DNA of 64,000 bases from Endocalyx cinctus (taxonomy: Eukaryota; Ascomycota; Sordariomycetes; Amphisphaeriales; Apiosporaceae): contig BCKC01000004.1 of the NCBI GenBank assembly GCA_001600455.1, positions 248,001 through 312,000 on the forward strand, read 5' to 3'. Below, piece after piece: positions 23,480-33,418 of the stretch (positions are counted from its first letter, which is position 1; every line of letters starts with the position of its first letter). A program made the translations under genes and the position numbers. The notes under the pieces are model-generated. The model searched no databases and was not told the origin of the DNA. It saw nothing but the letters and a program-made list of their open reading frames with translations.

Positions 23480-26251
23480 TTTGGGAAGTGTGTTAAATTT
23501 GATTAGGGAGACTACAAGTAGTTAAGGGAAGGTTGACAACTATCCAAGATATTCAGGGAAACTGGTAGCTCCTATTAGGACTTTATGATCTTACGAGATA
23601 CGTTTATATTATATGGACTGGAGACATAGCTTAGGTAATTCGACGAAGAGCCATTTTCAATTGATGTGATCTATTTGTCAAGATCTTTACACACAAGTTG
23701 ATTTCACCCGGGTAGCGGAGCCGAAAGGGTAACTATCGTTAATCTACAAGTGTATTTTTTTTAAAACAAAGCCTATTTACCCGGAGCCCTTACACAATCT
23801 GTCTCCGGCTTATGTCATTTCTCCTGTGATATTACATTACGAATTCTCGTATTGGATGCCAAGATGGTTGAGGATGGCGTGGTAGGGAGACTCAAACGAC
23901 TTCGAGCCAGTACGGCTTCGGAGGCTGTCCCGGCCGGTGAGACATGAACCCGAACTCAAATACCGAGGCACCACCGCCAACCTACTCCTCGCCAAGCCAC
24001 TCAGCCGAACGGGGGAGATGATTCGATTTGCAGTTCTAAAAGCTGCAATATGGAGGATTTCAAACTTGTACGGGGTAATAATAAAAGCTGACCTGTCCCG
24101 TGGCAATGTAAATAAGAGTAAATGTTAGCTTGCGAAATGGGAACGAGCCCGGTGTCCACTCCCTTCCCAACCGAACTATCTCTTTATAAGCACTTCGGCG
24201 AGAATGAGGGTAAACATTGTTTTCGCGCCTTGGTCCGGGCAGTTCTAAGGCCGGCGAGGCCATATGCTCTCCAGGGTAAATGTCGGGGGGGATGGTGAAC
24301 TTGTACCGGTAAACGTTCTCTGCAATTGCGCACATTATCTTATCTTGGGATATTGCCTAGTTTCTCATATATAGTGTAATTTATCGTGTGGATATTATTA
24401 TCGAGGTTGGTAACGTAGAAGTATTCGGTGTCAAAGCTGTTTGATTACGATAACGTTGATGGAAGTACGGCAAACTCGTCGAACTATAAATCGTCGGCCT
24501 AAATCCCCCTGCAATATCTACTGATATGTTGCTCAAGAGCACGTTCCCTAGTCGTACCAGTACTCTTCTGGGTTAGTAGGAATTATTGCTGCAATTTTAG
24601 CACCAAAGCCCTCGAAGTAGCTGTCGTACTGGTGGTAGCGAATATATGTTGGCGGAAGCAAACAATCTCGAGGGCTCGAGTACCCAATTTGTGGTGAGGA
24701 GGGTCAAATAGTACCTCAGGCGGATGAGGTCGGATTTAGGTAGAGGCAAAACAAAAGTGGAAGGGCGCATTTCCACTTTATGCTGCTTAGCGGTCACGTT
24801 CGAACCCGAACTATTATCTGTCCGGTTCTTAGGTCTTCCGGGCCGAACGAGCAGTGAAAGGATAGCACTCTCCAGTCGGACAGTAGCACAGGATCTTGAC
24901 TACGAACTGTTCTTGGAGCGTCGTCGTCATGAGAAGAAACCTCACGTGTCGCCAAAGCTGAGGAATATCCGTCCCTATTGTTGCGGCTGGCGGCACTTTA
25001 TTAGCAAAACGAGACTCGGTGCCGGCTCGGGGGAACGTCAAGTCCGGAAAGGTGACAACGCGGGATGTTGCGGACCGCGAATCATACTGCAGTCCCCGTC
25101 GCAGGATTGGTAAAGAACGGCGAGAATATCGTGAGGTAGGTTAGAGGTTTGTGACGAAGCTTTAATTCAGCGATCGGCAGGATGGGCGATACGTGATCGA
25201 TGATACTAAGGGTAGTTGGTCTATCGTGTTTGGTTCGTCTAGCTCTCGCAGAGTTATTACAGTGTTGGAGGTGGTCAGGCCAGGTAAAGTATCGAGGAGT
25301 GATCTAGATATATAGTAGATGGTGTACTTACAGCTTTTAGTTCATAGACGTTTAGAAAATGCTCGATATTTTTTTTTAGATGTATTGCCTATTTGTGTCT
25401 GCAAGAATCCAGGGGAAATCTAGCTCTCGAGTCTTATTATTTGAGTAAAATGTAAGGAATAAGGCGCGGGAGAAATGGGAAATCAACTGATTGAACGTTA
25501 TCGCCATTTGGACGCGGATAGAGCCTTTTTACAGCGGGTATTTAAATCTTAGAGCATACCCACCGCAAGGGCCAATAGTATAATCAATACAGAGCACCGG
25601 GTTACTGATACCGCTCTTGCTGTTCCGCAGATATAGTGCGTCGCGGGGCTTCTCGTCGGTATGATTTGATGATGACTGGGCGCTGTGGTGCCAGCTGTCC
25701 GAACGTCTCGGTGGCTTGTGGAAGGAATGATATAATATGGGACCCTCGAGTTCGATAGAGTCGTCTATTGCTGGAACAGCTTCAAGATTGGCTAGTTTAT
25801 CAAAGAGCCCCTTTAGATATATTGCAACAGTTGTTTATTTTGAAAATAAAACATATTGTTTTATTTTTCTCTCTCGAGAATAAAACCGTAAAAAAAAAAA
25901 AAAAAGATATATGTACCTTTTATATAGAGTTTATATATAAAAGGTACTTGGTTAAATTGGTGGTGAGTACTAACTTATAGTTGGTAAGTTCTGCGAACTT
26001 GAGATAACTGGGGCGTAGCACGGTTAGTAGCCTGGATTAGGAAACTGCGTAAATAGTATACAGGTTATACCTTTAAAGGAATATTTGTTAAGCTTGAAAA
26101 TTCAATTAAACGAGTTACTATGAATTGAGAGTAGTATGCTTCTATGCCGGCGTCCGCTGTCAGCTGACAACCTCAGTATATGTACCAATGTTCAAAAAGC
26201 TTCTATCTACTGCTCCTCCCCATTCCGACTACATATATTTTAAACCTAAGG
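23480..26251. other. Region of unresolved, probably decayed sequence
   Basis: 2.8 kb between RdRP and the JmjC-SET gene. Minus-strand pieces look partly coding: 24060-24335 (ATG 24335; KFTIPPDIYPGEHMASPALE), 24829-25041 and 24597-24797, but they do not join through convincing splice sites and carry no motif I recognise. Plus 25768-25980 begins without ATG and includes a poly-A run at 25890-25904. The last 250 bp should hold the JmjC-SET promoter. Confidence 0.35.
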
Positions 26252-29200
26252 ATGGCCGATCATTTACAAGTAACTAGGACTCGGGAACAGTTCCAGCATC
26301 TTCACGATAAACACACGAGAACGTTTAAAACCCTTCAAGCTTCAATCCCCTCCAACCTCCACCCTGAACTCGATTATTTTTGGTTTAACCTTTGGCAAGA
26401 GTTTGATCAACTCTTAACAGCAAGTGCGACTGAGAGGAACGTTCCGGCTGACGCTAACAATACTACGGCCGATAACTGGTCTGGGGACCAGAATACCGTG
26501 GTCCAGCAACAATATTTACGACAAGATCTTATTGCCTTAAACTCCCCTCCACAGTCTAGTAATGAGACGACTACGAGCGACGAATCCCCACTTACATCTT
26601 TGGATAATAGCGTTGCTACATCCCCAGATTCTAATATAAGCGATGCCGACATAGCGTCTAATTCTTCAAACGCCGATGAACCTAAGCCAGATGCTCTCCG
26701 ACGAGACAGCTCACAACAAGAACCCGAAACGAACAACCACGCGACCGCCGCTCCACCACTGCCACCCACGCCGACGAATCATCTAATAAACACAAGTGAA
26801 TCAACCACCGAGATAAGCAGCTTAACAACGTCAAACCCGTCTACGGTTTTAACGAAACGGGTTGAAGAGAGCGACGTCGCATATCGATGGGAAGATGCCG
26901 GGCCTGATGGAAAGGTTTTAGTTATCCTACCCACGGCGGAGCAGCTCGCCGACCTACAAAAAGAAGGACGTGGTCCTGCTATTATTATCCGCGCTGCGGA
27001 CTCTATCGGAGCAATAGAACAAGGTGTGTTCAAGATAGTAGTTCCCGAGCAAGCACGAGTGAGAATCCCTCAACAAACGCTTCGTTCAGCAATTGGACGG
27101 GGTTGTAATCACGAACCGAGATGCGCACTACAAGAATGTAGCGTATATACGCCTATATCTTTAGCAAAAGGATTTTGGAGACTAGATCCGATCAAGGCGC
27201 GCAGAGCTTTCTGTCGGCCCCCCGGCCGGAATTACGAGCTGGTCAAAGATCTGGAGCCTCTACTTCTAGACCATAACGGTAAAAATCTCGATGGTGTGCA
27301 ATATCTCACCGATGTCCCCGCCGGAACCCAGGAACAACGAGCCACTGCTGGTCTCCCCGTTTCTAGCGTTATTAAGACCCTTGCTGGGGATCAGTTAAGC
27401 AAAACGAGATATAAACTTGACGGGGTTCATAACCCGACCAAGTTCGAAGGGCCTCCAGGGGCGCCTTTTTGCTGGCATATGGAGAACTGCAAGATGTGGG
27501 CGTTTAACTATTGCATTCTAGGAGAAAGAGTGTGGAATGTCATACCACCTAGCTACTCGACCAAAGCTGAGGCGGTTTTTCAGACATTATCCTTATCGAA
27601 AGAAGCATCTCAATCGAAGTGCGCCGCCTTTATGATGCACGATGCGGTTTTCGGTGTCAGTGGCTTTGAAGGGAAAGGAATACCGATAAGATCTTTCCGA
27701 CAGTCTGAAGGCGAAATCGTCGTAACTTTCCCAGAATCATACCATTCCGGACATGCCGTCACATATTCCATCGTCGATGCGAAGAATTATATCGATAATA
27801 AATGGATTATTGATCAGTCCAAGTGTTGTAACCAAGACTGCCCGGGGAATCCTATGATGTACGAGCATATCCGCCCTCGAAAACGAGGCGAGGCGCAAAT
27901 AAGCGAAGACGAAACAGAAAAAACAGGCGAGGAGCCGGATGAGGACGAGGGTAAGAATAAGAATAGGACGGACGCATGTGTAGCTATGTCGCGGAAAGGA
28001 GGCAAGCTTCAAGGTACACGACCAGGAAAAAAGCCAAAGCTCCAGCCATCGTCGGCTAGCCTTAGGCTAGAACGGGTAATAAAGCAAATACTAAATACGG
28101 ACAAGCTCTGCAGCGTACCTAGATATTCTGAATCTAAACCCCCTAGCCCCGGTATCCTTCTATTAGCATTAGCACTTCGCAGCCGAGAAGCAATCCAGCA
28201 ATTCTGTTCCCTCGTCGCAAGCAGACGAGTCCCGGACAACATGTTTCGACCGCCATTTGACGATGATCAGGTCAAGCATATCGCTAATTGGATTGATAAT
28301 GCCGATAAAAGTTCGTTATATGCAAAGTTTATAACCCGCTATGGCCAGTATCAACTCGCGGCAGAACTAGACATTAGTAAGGAGAACTTCAAAAGGGTGG
28401 ATTCGGGAAAACGGCAACAGACCATGGCAGCGCTAGGATGGCCAAAGACTAAATTCGAGTACCACCTCACACAGGGTCGAAAATGGAGAAAGGTTTGCGG
28501 CAAATTCGACGGCATCCTAAGTTTTATTACCCTATCAAAATGCGATAAATTCGATATCACGCCACATCAATACTTGGACATGAACCCCCAAGAACTTGAG
28601 ACGTTTCACCTCTTACTCAGGGATGAGTATACGGAATCCATTTGCGAAGCCGGCCACGCTTTTCAGCAATCTCTCAGAGGCTCAGATATTGGGTTTGGAT
28701 GGGAAATCAATAGTATCCCTGACTTAACTAGACGACCTGAGCATGAACTGTTCTTGCACTTGGCTCCTTGCAAACCGATCACGGATAATTTTTATGATCC
28801 GAACGAATATCCGGGTTGGCCAAGACCCTCCGGCTGGCCAGAGAGTTGGCCCTGGCCGGCGAACCCAACCACGCACAACGTTACTGGGTGTGATATTTGC
28901 GGAGAGACCCAGTGCCAGTGTTTTTATACAATTCCAAAACCCATGCTTCGTATTAAACGGTACGACCAAAAGGGTCTAGGCCTTCAAGCGGTTGGGAAAC
29001 ATCATGGAGAAATAACCTATACTAAAGGCACTATAATCGGATGGCTCCTCGGTAAAATCGTCCCTGCTGGTACATTTCACACCGATAAGGCTATAGACTT
29101 CACTAGGCCTGATATCGATGGAGAGCCTGTGGTGTGTCAATTAGACTGTGGCGTTTCCAGTAACTACTTCCGGCTCTTGAATCATGATTGCAAACCGACG

Positions 29201-29365
29201 GCTCATTTCGTGGAGTCTCGGATTTCAGGTCGATATTTAATGGTAGTCAAAGCAGCAGAGAATGTACATGATGGTACAGAGCTCACGGTTAGCTATGGCC
29301 GGAATCATTTCGGGAAGGACTGCCTTTGCTATACGTGCCGGATGAAAACTCGAGGAAATAGTTGA
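26252..29365 (+). CDS. JmjC-SET fusion protein (putative histone demethylase-like plus methyltransferase-like)
   Basis: One intronless frame; I choose ATG 26252 (MADHLQVTRTREQFQ, 1037 aa) because it has A at -3 and G at +4; an ATG at 26180 would add 24 hydrophobic residues. Residues 1-200 are helical then Ser/Thr/Pro-rich. At about 400-510 lies a JmjC core: FCWHMENCKMWAFNY (iron ligands His and Glu in H-x-E), the GERVWNVIPP strand, and GEIVVTFPESYHSGHAVTYS with the distal His. A Cys cluster (CCNQDCPGNP), a basic acidic-flanked segment and a helical middle follow. At about 877 CDICGETQCQC precedes a SET domain: KGLGLQAV, RLLNHDCKPTAHF (N-H-x-C), GTELTVSYG and post-SET CLCYTC. JmjC proteins remove and SET proteins add lysine methyl groups, so both in one chain is unusual. 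Catalytic residues look intact. A deleted copy is at 40707-41160. Confidence 0.85.
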   Translation: MADHLQVTRTREQFQHLHDKHTRTFKTLQASIPSNLHPELDYFWFNLWQEFDQLLTASATERNVPADANNTTADNWSGDQNTVVQQQYLRQDLIALNSPPQSSNETTTSDESPLTSLDNSVATSPDSNISDADIASNSSNADEPKPDALRRDSSQQEPETNNHATAAPPLPPTPTNHLINTSESTTEISSLTTSNPSTVLTKRVEESDVAYRWEDAGPDGKVLVILPTAEQLADLQKEGRGPAIIIRAADSIGAIEQGVFKIVVPEQARVRIPQQTLRSAIGRGCNHEPRCALQECSVYTPISLAKGFWRLDPIKARRAFCRPPGRNYELVKDLEPLLLDHNGKNLDGVQYLTDVPAGTQEQRATAGLPVSSVIKTLAGDQLSKTRYKLDGVHNPTKFEGPPGAPFCWHMENCKMWAFNYCILGERVWNVIPPSYSTKAEAVFQTLSLSKEASQSKCAAFMMHDAVFGVSGFEGKGIPIRSFRQSEGEIVVTFPESYHSGHAVTYSIVDAKNYIDNKWIIDQSKCCNQDCPGNPMMYEHIRPRKRGEAQISEDETEKTGEEPDEDEGKNKNRTDACVAMSRKGGKLQGTRPGKKPKLQPSSASLRLERVIKQILNTDKLCSVPRYSESKPPSPGILLLALALRSREAIQQFCSLVASRRVPDNMFRPPFDDDQVKHIANWIDNADKSSLYAKFITRYGQYQLAAELDISKENFKRVDSGKRQQTMAALGWPKTKFEYHLTQGRKWRKVCGKFDGILSFITLSKCDKFDITPHQYLDMNPQELETFHLLLRDEYTESICEAGHAFQQSLRGSDIGFGWEINSIPDLTRRPEHELFLHLAPCKPITDNFYDPNEYPGWPRPSGWPESWPWPANPTTHNVTGCDICGETQCQCFYTIPKPMLRIKRYDQKGLGLQAVGKHHGEITYTKGTIIGWLLGKIVPAGTFHTDKAIDFTRPDIDGEPVVCQLDCGVSSNYFRLLNHDCKPTAHFVESRISGRYLMVVKAAENVHDGTELTVSYGRNHFGKDCLCYTCRMKTRGNS

Positions 29366-29441
29366 TATGTTTAAAATGCTTGCGGTAAGATATATATACC
29401 TATATATACCGCACTTCGACCGTTTTTAAATCTAGATGTTG

Positions 29442-29496
29442 CAATGCACGGACCATATTAACCAGAGTAACTCTGGATAATATGGTCCGTGCGTTG
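29442..29496 (+). other. 26-bp hairpin in the 3' region of the JmjC-SET gene
   Basis: Starting 76 bp after the stop codon. Left arm 29442-29467 begins CAATGCACGGACCATATTA and right arm 29471-29496 ends TAATATGGTCCGTGCGTTG; they pair over 26 positions with one mismatch and one G.T pair around a TAA loop. As RNA it would be a very stable stem in the 3' UTR. The partial gene copy keeps the same left arm at 41106 and again a stem at its tip. It could be a transcript-end structure, a small-RNA precursor or the scar of a palindromic insertion. Confidence 0.8.
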
Positions 29497-29871
29497 ACTT
29501 GGTTTGAATTAATGCTGGAACTTGTAAAGTGAGTATCTGCCGATTTACGTCAAACATTACGTTGCGCTCTCGTTCTAAAAAGAGAAAAGACCTCTTTTCA
29601 TTGTCAGATAGAAAAGATAGAAAATGAAAAATCGGAAAACTAAGAAAAGAACTGCGGGAGTAAAACACAACATAATAATCGACCTTTATGATAATATTAT
29701 GTATATCTTGTACAGTTAACTTTTTTTGGTATGTTGCCTGGAAATGGGATGGCCAGGTAAGAAGACCCTTTTATGGTACCGTAGTTATGTAAATAGTCCA
29801 CTGGAATGTACTCAATCAAGACATGCCGCTATTACACACACAAGTTTATTACTCTTACGAATCTTTCAATA
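29497..29871. other. AT-rich spacer
   Basis: Spacer between the hairpin and the NLR fragment. No open frame with a motif is present. Nothing further is seen. Confidence 0.4.
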
Positions 29872-30090
29872 ATACAAACAGCGCCTCTCCAAGTATATGC
29901 TTCAGCTCTTATCTTTGCACCGGAAGCGAGTATTATTCGCAAGACGTTCCAAGATAGTTTCCCAGAATGGATACTTCTTAGGCCCCGAATCAACTTAAAC
30001 TGGAGTAACTGTTTACAGACGCTCGAAGGCCATAGCGGCTACGTCAGATCGGTCGCGTTCTCGCCCGACGGCCAGACGGTAGCATGTAGC
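29872..30090 (+). pseudogene. Fragment of a NACHT-WD40 NLR (linker plus first WD repeat)
   Basis: The frame reads IIQTAPLQVYASALIFAPEA, then IIRKTFQD, then LNWSNCLQTLEGHSGYVRSV followed by AFSPDGQTVA. This is the typical junction of fungal NLRs of the HET-E/HNWD type, where a linker (LQVYASALVFAPE) leads into the first WD40 blade (L-x-T-L-E-G-H-S-x-x-V-x-S-V-A-F-S-P-D-G). Neither the NACHT domain upstream nor further WD repeats downstream are present; homology breaks after QTVA and the sequence passes into the repeat at 30132. A truncated relic of a non-self-recognition gene. Confidence 0.8.
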
Positions 30091-30131
30091 AGCCTGCACA
30101 TATTTTGGATGTTTTTTTTTTTCCTATATGC

Positions 30132-30220
30132 TGTTGTAGTTAGAGGTTTCCATAGAAGCTTGTAAAAGGTGATGGAAGCTAACGGGGGCAGTCAAGTATC
30201 CACTTATTCGAGTTAGCGGC
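30132..30220 (+). repeat. Diverged repeat fragment, copy A (partner 60361-60446)
   Basis: About 85 bp aligns to 60361-60446 over GAGGTTTCC, GAAGCTTGTA, GATGGAA and CCACTT blocks. Most differences are A/G exchanges on this strand (GGGGGCAGTCAAGTATCC against GGGGGCGGTCGAATACCC, TTATTCGAGTTAGCG against TTGTTCGGGTTGGCG). This is the transition-biased pattern expected of RIP. The parent element is unknown. Confidence 0.65.
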
Positions 30221-30778
30221 TAGGAAACTAGGATCTCCTTTGTAGGTGAATATAGAAACGATTTTCATGGAACTTTTATATATTACCTCGAGAGGGTTAC
30301 AATATGTATCTAGACACGTGCTGTCAACTTTAGACCCCAGGGGGCCTACTCCAATCGTCGCCAATCGAGGTGCGCCACGCAGATAGATTCACGGAGCTTG
30401 ACTGGGAACGCGGGTGCCTTTCGTAAAGGGGCAGGCGTATATCAAGATGCGAGAGATTGGGCACGGCAGCAAAGAGATAAAGCGATCGGGCAAGCGTCTT
30501 AAGGGGAAGTGGCAGGCCCACCTCTAAGCTGGCAATGGAAAGTAAACGCAGCCACAAGAAATTCCAGATACCAGATCCGCCGGCAAGACCCCCCCCCCCC
30601 CCCCCCCCAACAGTTGTGGATTTATAGCCAAAAAGTACAGCCACCCATGTATCCAGACCGTAGTTAATACATACAATATGAACAAACGAAAACTTTTAGC
30701 GGTTAATTTATTAAGTAATTCACTCTACCCTTCTCAAATATCCTCTTTACTGAAATTACTACTTATTAGTTGGCTTTA
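30221..30778. other. Spacer with a 20-nt poly-C run
   Basis: No gene. A run of 20 C occupies 30589-30608. The flanking 30340-30640 is GC-richer than its surroundings and has open but motif-free frames on both strands. Confidence 0.5.
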
Positions 30779-32399
30779 TCAAGTCAAGCAGCTGCCACAA
30801 TAACCACATTCCTCGTCGCAAGCACTATAATTCAGGGTAGTGCTGACTCCGGGATGCCTATTATCAACCAAATTCTGTTGCGCACTCTTATACGTAGTGT
30901 TTACCACAACTCCATCACCCTTACTATCGCCTTTCAGATTATCTTCAACATTGATCCTGTCATTGCTTCCTCCCAACCACACCCTCCACCTCTTCATCGA
31001 CTCAGCAGACAGTAGAGATGGGGCATCTGGCATCTGTTGCCTGATCTCAATGGTATCGCTGTTTTCACCTCGCACGATTTCAAACTTGCCATCCTGTCTG
31101 TGCCTAGCCAGATGCACGATCCTATGCAACAACGCTGCAAATCTCTTTAGCTCACCCGCGTGTTTACGTTCCCAATCTGCTACAGGTCTTCGGACATCCT
31201 CAATTTTGACATCTGTGAAGGTACCAAATCGATGATATCCGGCAATGAAGTTGTTGATTTGCGCTAACCATAAGCGAGACATCTCCCCGTCTACTAAAAC
31301 CTCATGTTCGTGCATTCGCTTGATGGAACGTGTTTTGAGATCAAAAATTGAGTTCTGAGGTATAACGCTTCCAGCGGAACTAGTCCTAAGGCCTTTCTTA
31401 TCGTATAATGATGGTGCGGCAGGAGATATAGCTAGAGATGATGTGAGGGACTCAAGATTCTCTGATTCAGTGTTCAGACCTGCCCCTTGAGTGTTCTTCA
31501 TATCGTTGCGTCTTTCCTTTGACAGTGATGTTCCATCAGCATTGAGTGGCAAGTAGCCATCACCTTCAAATCGCACGAGGCATTGGAATTCGGCCAGTCG
31601 GTAGGTTAAAACACGCTGATGGGAGACCGATCCTCGAATGGAGGGATCCCAAGTAGTGTATGCCTCTGTGAAGGTATGGCCATACCCTCTGACATCCGGG
31701 ATTATCTCACGTGGTGAGTTCTCCCGACGTACTAGATGAATAGTCGTGCCTACAACCTCTACTAGTATCCGAAACGGCTTCGGGTCTCCGCGTGCGAATC
31801 GCAGGAGGTTACCAAGCGTACTGCCGCACCCGAATATATCTATGTTGCTCATCGACGTTGAGTTGCTATCGGAGGATCTAGGATTCATTTGCATCACGGC
31901 CTCAATAGCTGCTTCCATCGGATGATCTGGGTACTGCGCTGCGTTTCGGTCGCGATAGTAGGTCCCCGAGTCTTCTCTCAGCTTATATGGTTTGCTGATG
32001 TGGCGCCATGTGGGTGGAGAACCTTGAAGTCATATTAAGTCAATTTCTTCTCACTTTGGTGAATCGTGGAATAAATGCGATCGACATACCAGGAATCACG
32101 ATAGATGGGTCTGAATTGTCCAGCCAATTATACGATGCGACCAGGTTGCAGTCGTGAATTTCCACTGTATTTTGAGATGGCTTGGAGCTAGGAGAAAGGC
32201 TTTGCTTTGAAATAGATGCTAATAATGACCCCGAAGGAGGGGCATGAGTGGTTGGACTGAGCTTCGGTTGGTTTCTACCACTAACATGACGCTTCCCGCC
32301 GTGTTTTCCTTGACCTCGGCCTGGTGTTTTATTGCCTCGAGTAGGAGGTATTGTATTATCTCGAGGAAGGGGTATACTATCTTGACCCCAAGGAAACAT
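30779..32399 (-). CDS. Conserved ascomycete protein, two exons (family often mislabelled GGPP synthase)
   Basis: Exons 32399-32090 and 32022-30779 with a 67-nt intron (GTATGT..TTCAAG); the join reads VIPGSPPTWRHISKPYKL in frame and gives 518 codons including stop (517 aa). Start chosen at MFPWGQDSIPLP, which I remember as the usual N-terminus of this family. Key text: IHDCNLVASYNWLDNSDPSI, LREDSGTYYRDRNAAQYP, DIFGCGSTLGNLLRFARG, RENSPREIIPDVRGYGHTF and FQCLVRFEGDGYLP. Genes with this signature are widespread in ascomycetes and are often auto-named geranylgeranyl pyrophosphate synthetase, but no D-D-x-x-D prenyl-diphosphate motif is visible here, so that name should not be used. Its role is unknown; the YNW and CGS blocks suggest a compact N-terminal domain. 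It is divergent from the spliced gene at 32765. Appears intact. Confidence 0.8.
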
Positions 32400-32764
32400 C
32401 TTGATATTAAGCAACTGGATACGTTGAAATAGGCGATAGTATCATGAAATCAAACAAAGAACGATGTAGAAGATGGAAAAGAACATGAGGCCTGGCGAGT
32501 AGGACTAACCGGATTTTAGAGCCCTTTTTTATCTATTTGATGTCGGGCTATCGCCCTGTCGGCTACGGTGCTGCAGTGTCCCTAGCTTTGTTGTATGACC
32601 GAGGACCAATCGCTTAAAGTGATGTATAATCTGTGACGTACGAATTTCAATTCATAGATAGGTGTTGTGCATATCCTTGATTTTATTTGGTGGGCAATAG
32701 TCAATTGAGCCAATTGTATAAAATCACTGTCCATTCAGAATTTCTCTTTATACACATAGCAGAT

Positions 32765-33304
32765 ATGGAAAATTGCAGTTATTCTTTTGGTTTGTATCCA
32801 GGCTATCTGCTGGCAGAGGGTCCTGGAGCCTTTCACTATTGGCAATCGTTGATAAAGACTACGAAGAGAATACTTACATATGGCAAGTAAACCTTAGCAT
32901 GCTTTAGTAGGAAGATACTTCACTGATACTTACTATTCTCATTATATTAGGTATGCTATTAATCTAAGCTATACTGTATAATATGCAGGCTGCCACCTCG
33001 CTTGCATGTCATCGTTGCACAGGAACATTTCTACGACCACTCAAAATGTGATCCGCCCCCTTATCTACGGGATCTACAAGTTATGTAGCAATCGGTGCCT
33101 AATTCAGAACAGTCTAGAATTGCGACGTGTGTTGTTGAATTATGTGTGTCGGCAGCCGAACCCCCGCAATTGCAACCTCTTCTCCCTGAAATGCGCCAAC
33201 GTTCTCGTGCCCTTAACAAGACTTTTAATGTAGTGCTCTGGAAAAACATACTCGAGTCACCACTCGAAATTTATCATCGATTCAAGATTGTCAGTATTCT
33301 ATAG
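32765..33304 (+). pseudogene. Two-exon gene with one in-frame stop
   Basis: Exon 1 32765-32886 (ATG; MENCSYSFGLYPGYLLAEGP) and exon 2 from 32989 flank a 102-nt intron (GTAAAC..ATGCAG). The join restores TYGKLPPRLHVIVAQEHFYD and the frame continues with DPPPYLRDLQVM, then a TAG (33084-33086), then QSVPNSEQSRIATCVVEL and so on to a stop at 33302-33304, 146 codons in all. Because the same frame is coding-like on both sides of the TAG with no shift, a single nonsense mutation (for example CAG or TGG to TAG) is likely. I do not recognise the family. Lies 114 bp upstream of the helicase-AAA gene, same strand. Confidence 0.5.
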
Positions 33305-33418
33305 ATCGGTCCCTCACAGGTTACACTTTGATTGCTACGAATTTCACGTAATACAGCTAGCTTCTTGTATCTTCCTCTTGGTCCTCTCTACGAGATCTTT
33401 CGTTTGCTACACGCCATC

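Noticed and set aside
25890..25904. Poly-A run as a retrotransposon tail
   Set aside because: Only about 15 A with no recognisable element upstream and no target-site duplication.
30840..31235. Plus-strand frame of 131 codons
   Set aside because: It is antisense to the second exon of the conserved minus-strand gene, whose codons explain the openness.
30779..32399. Geranylgeranyl pyrophosphate synthase, as relatives are often named
   Set aside because: No aspartate-rich D-D-x-x-D prenyltransferase motif and no matching fold signature are visible. The name is probably an inherited misannotation.
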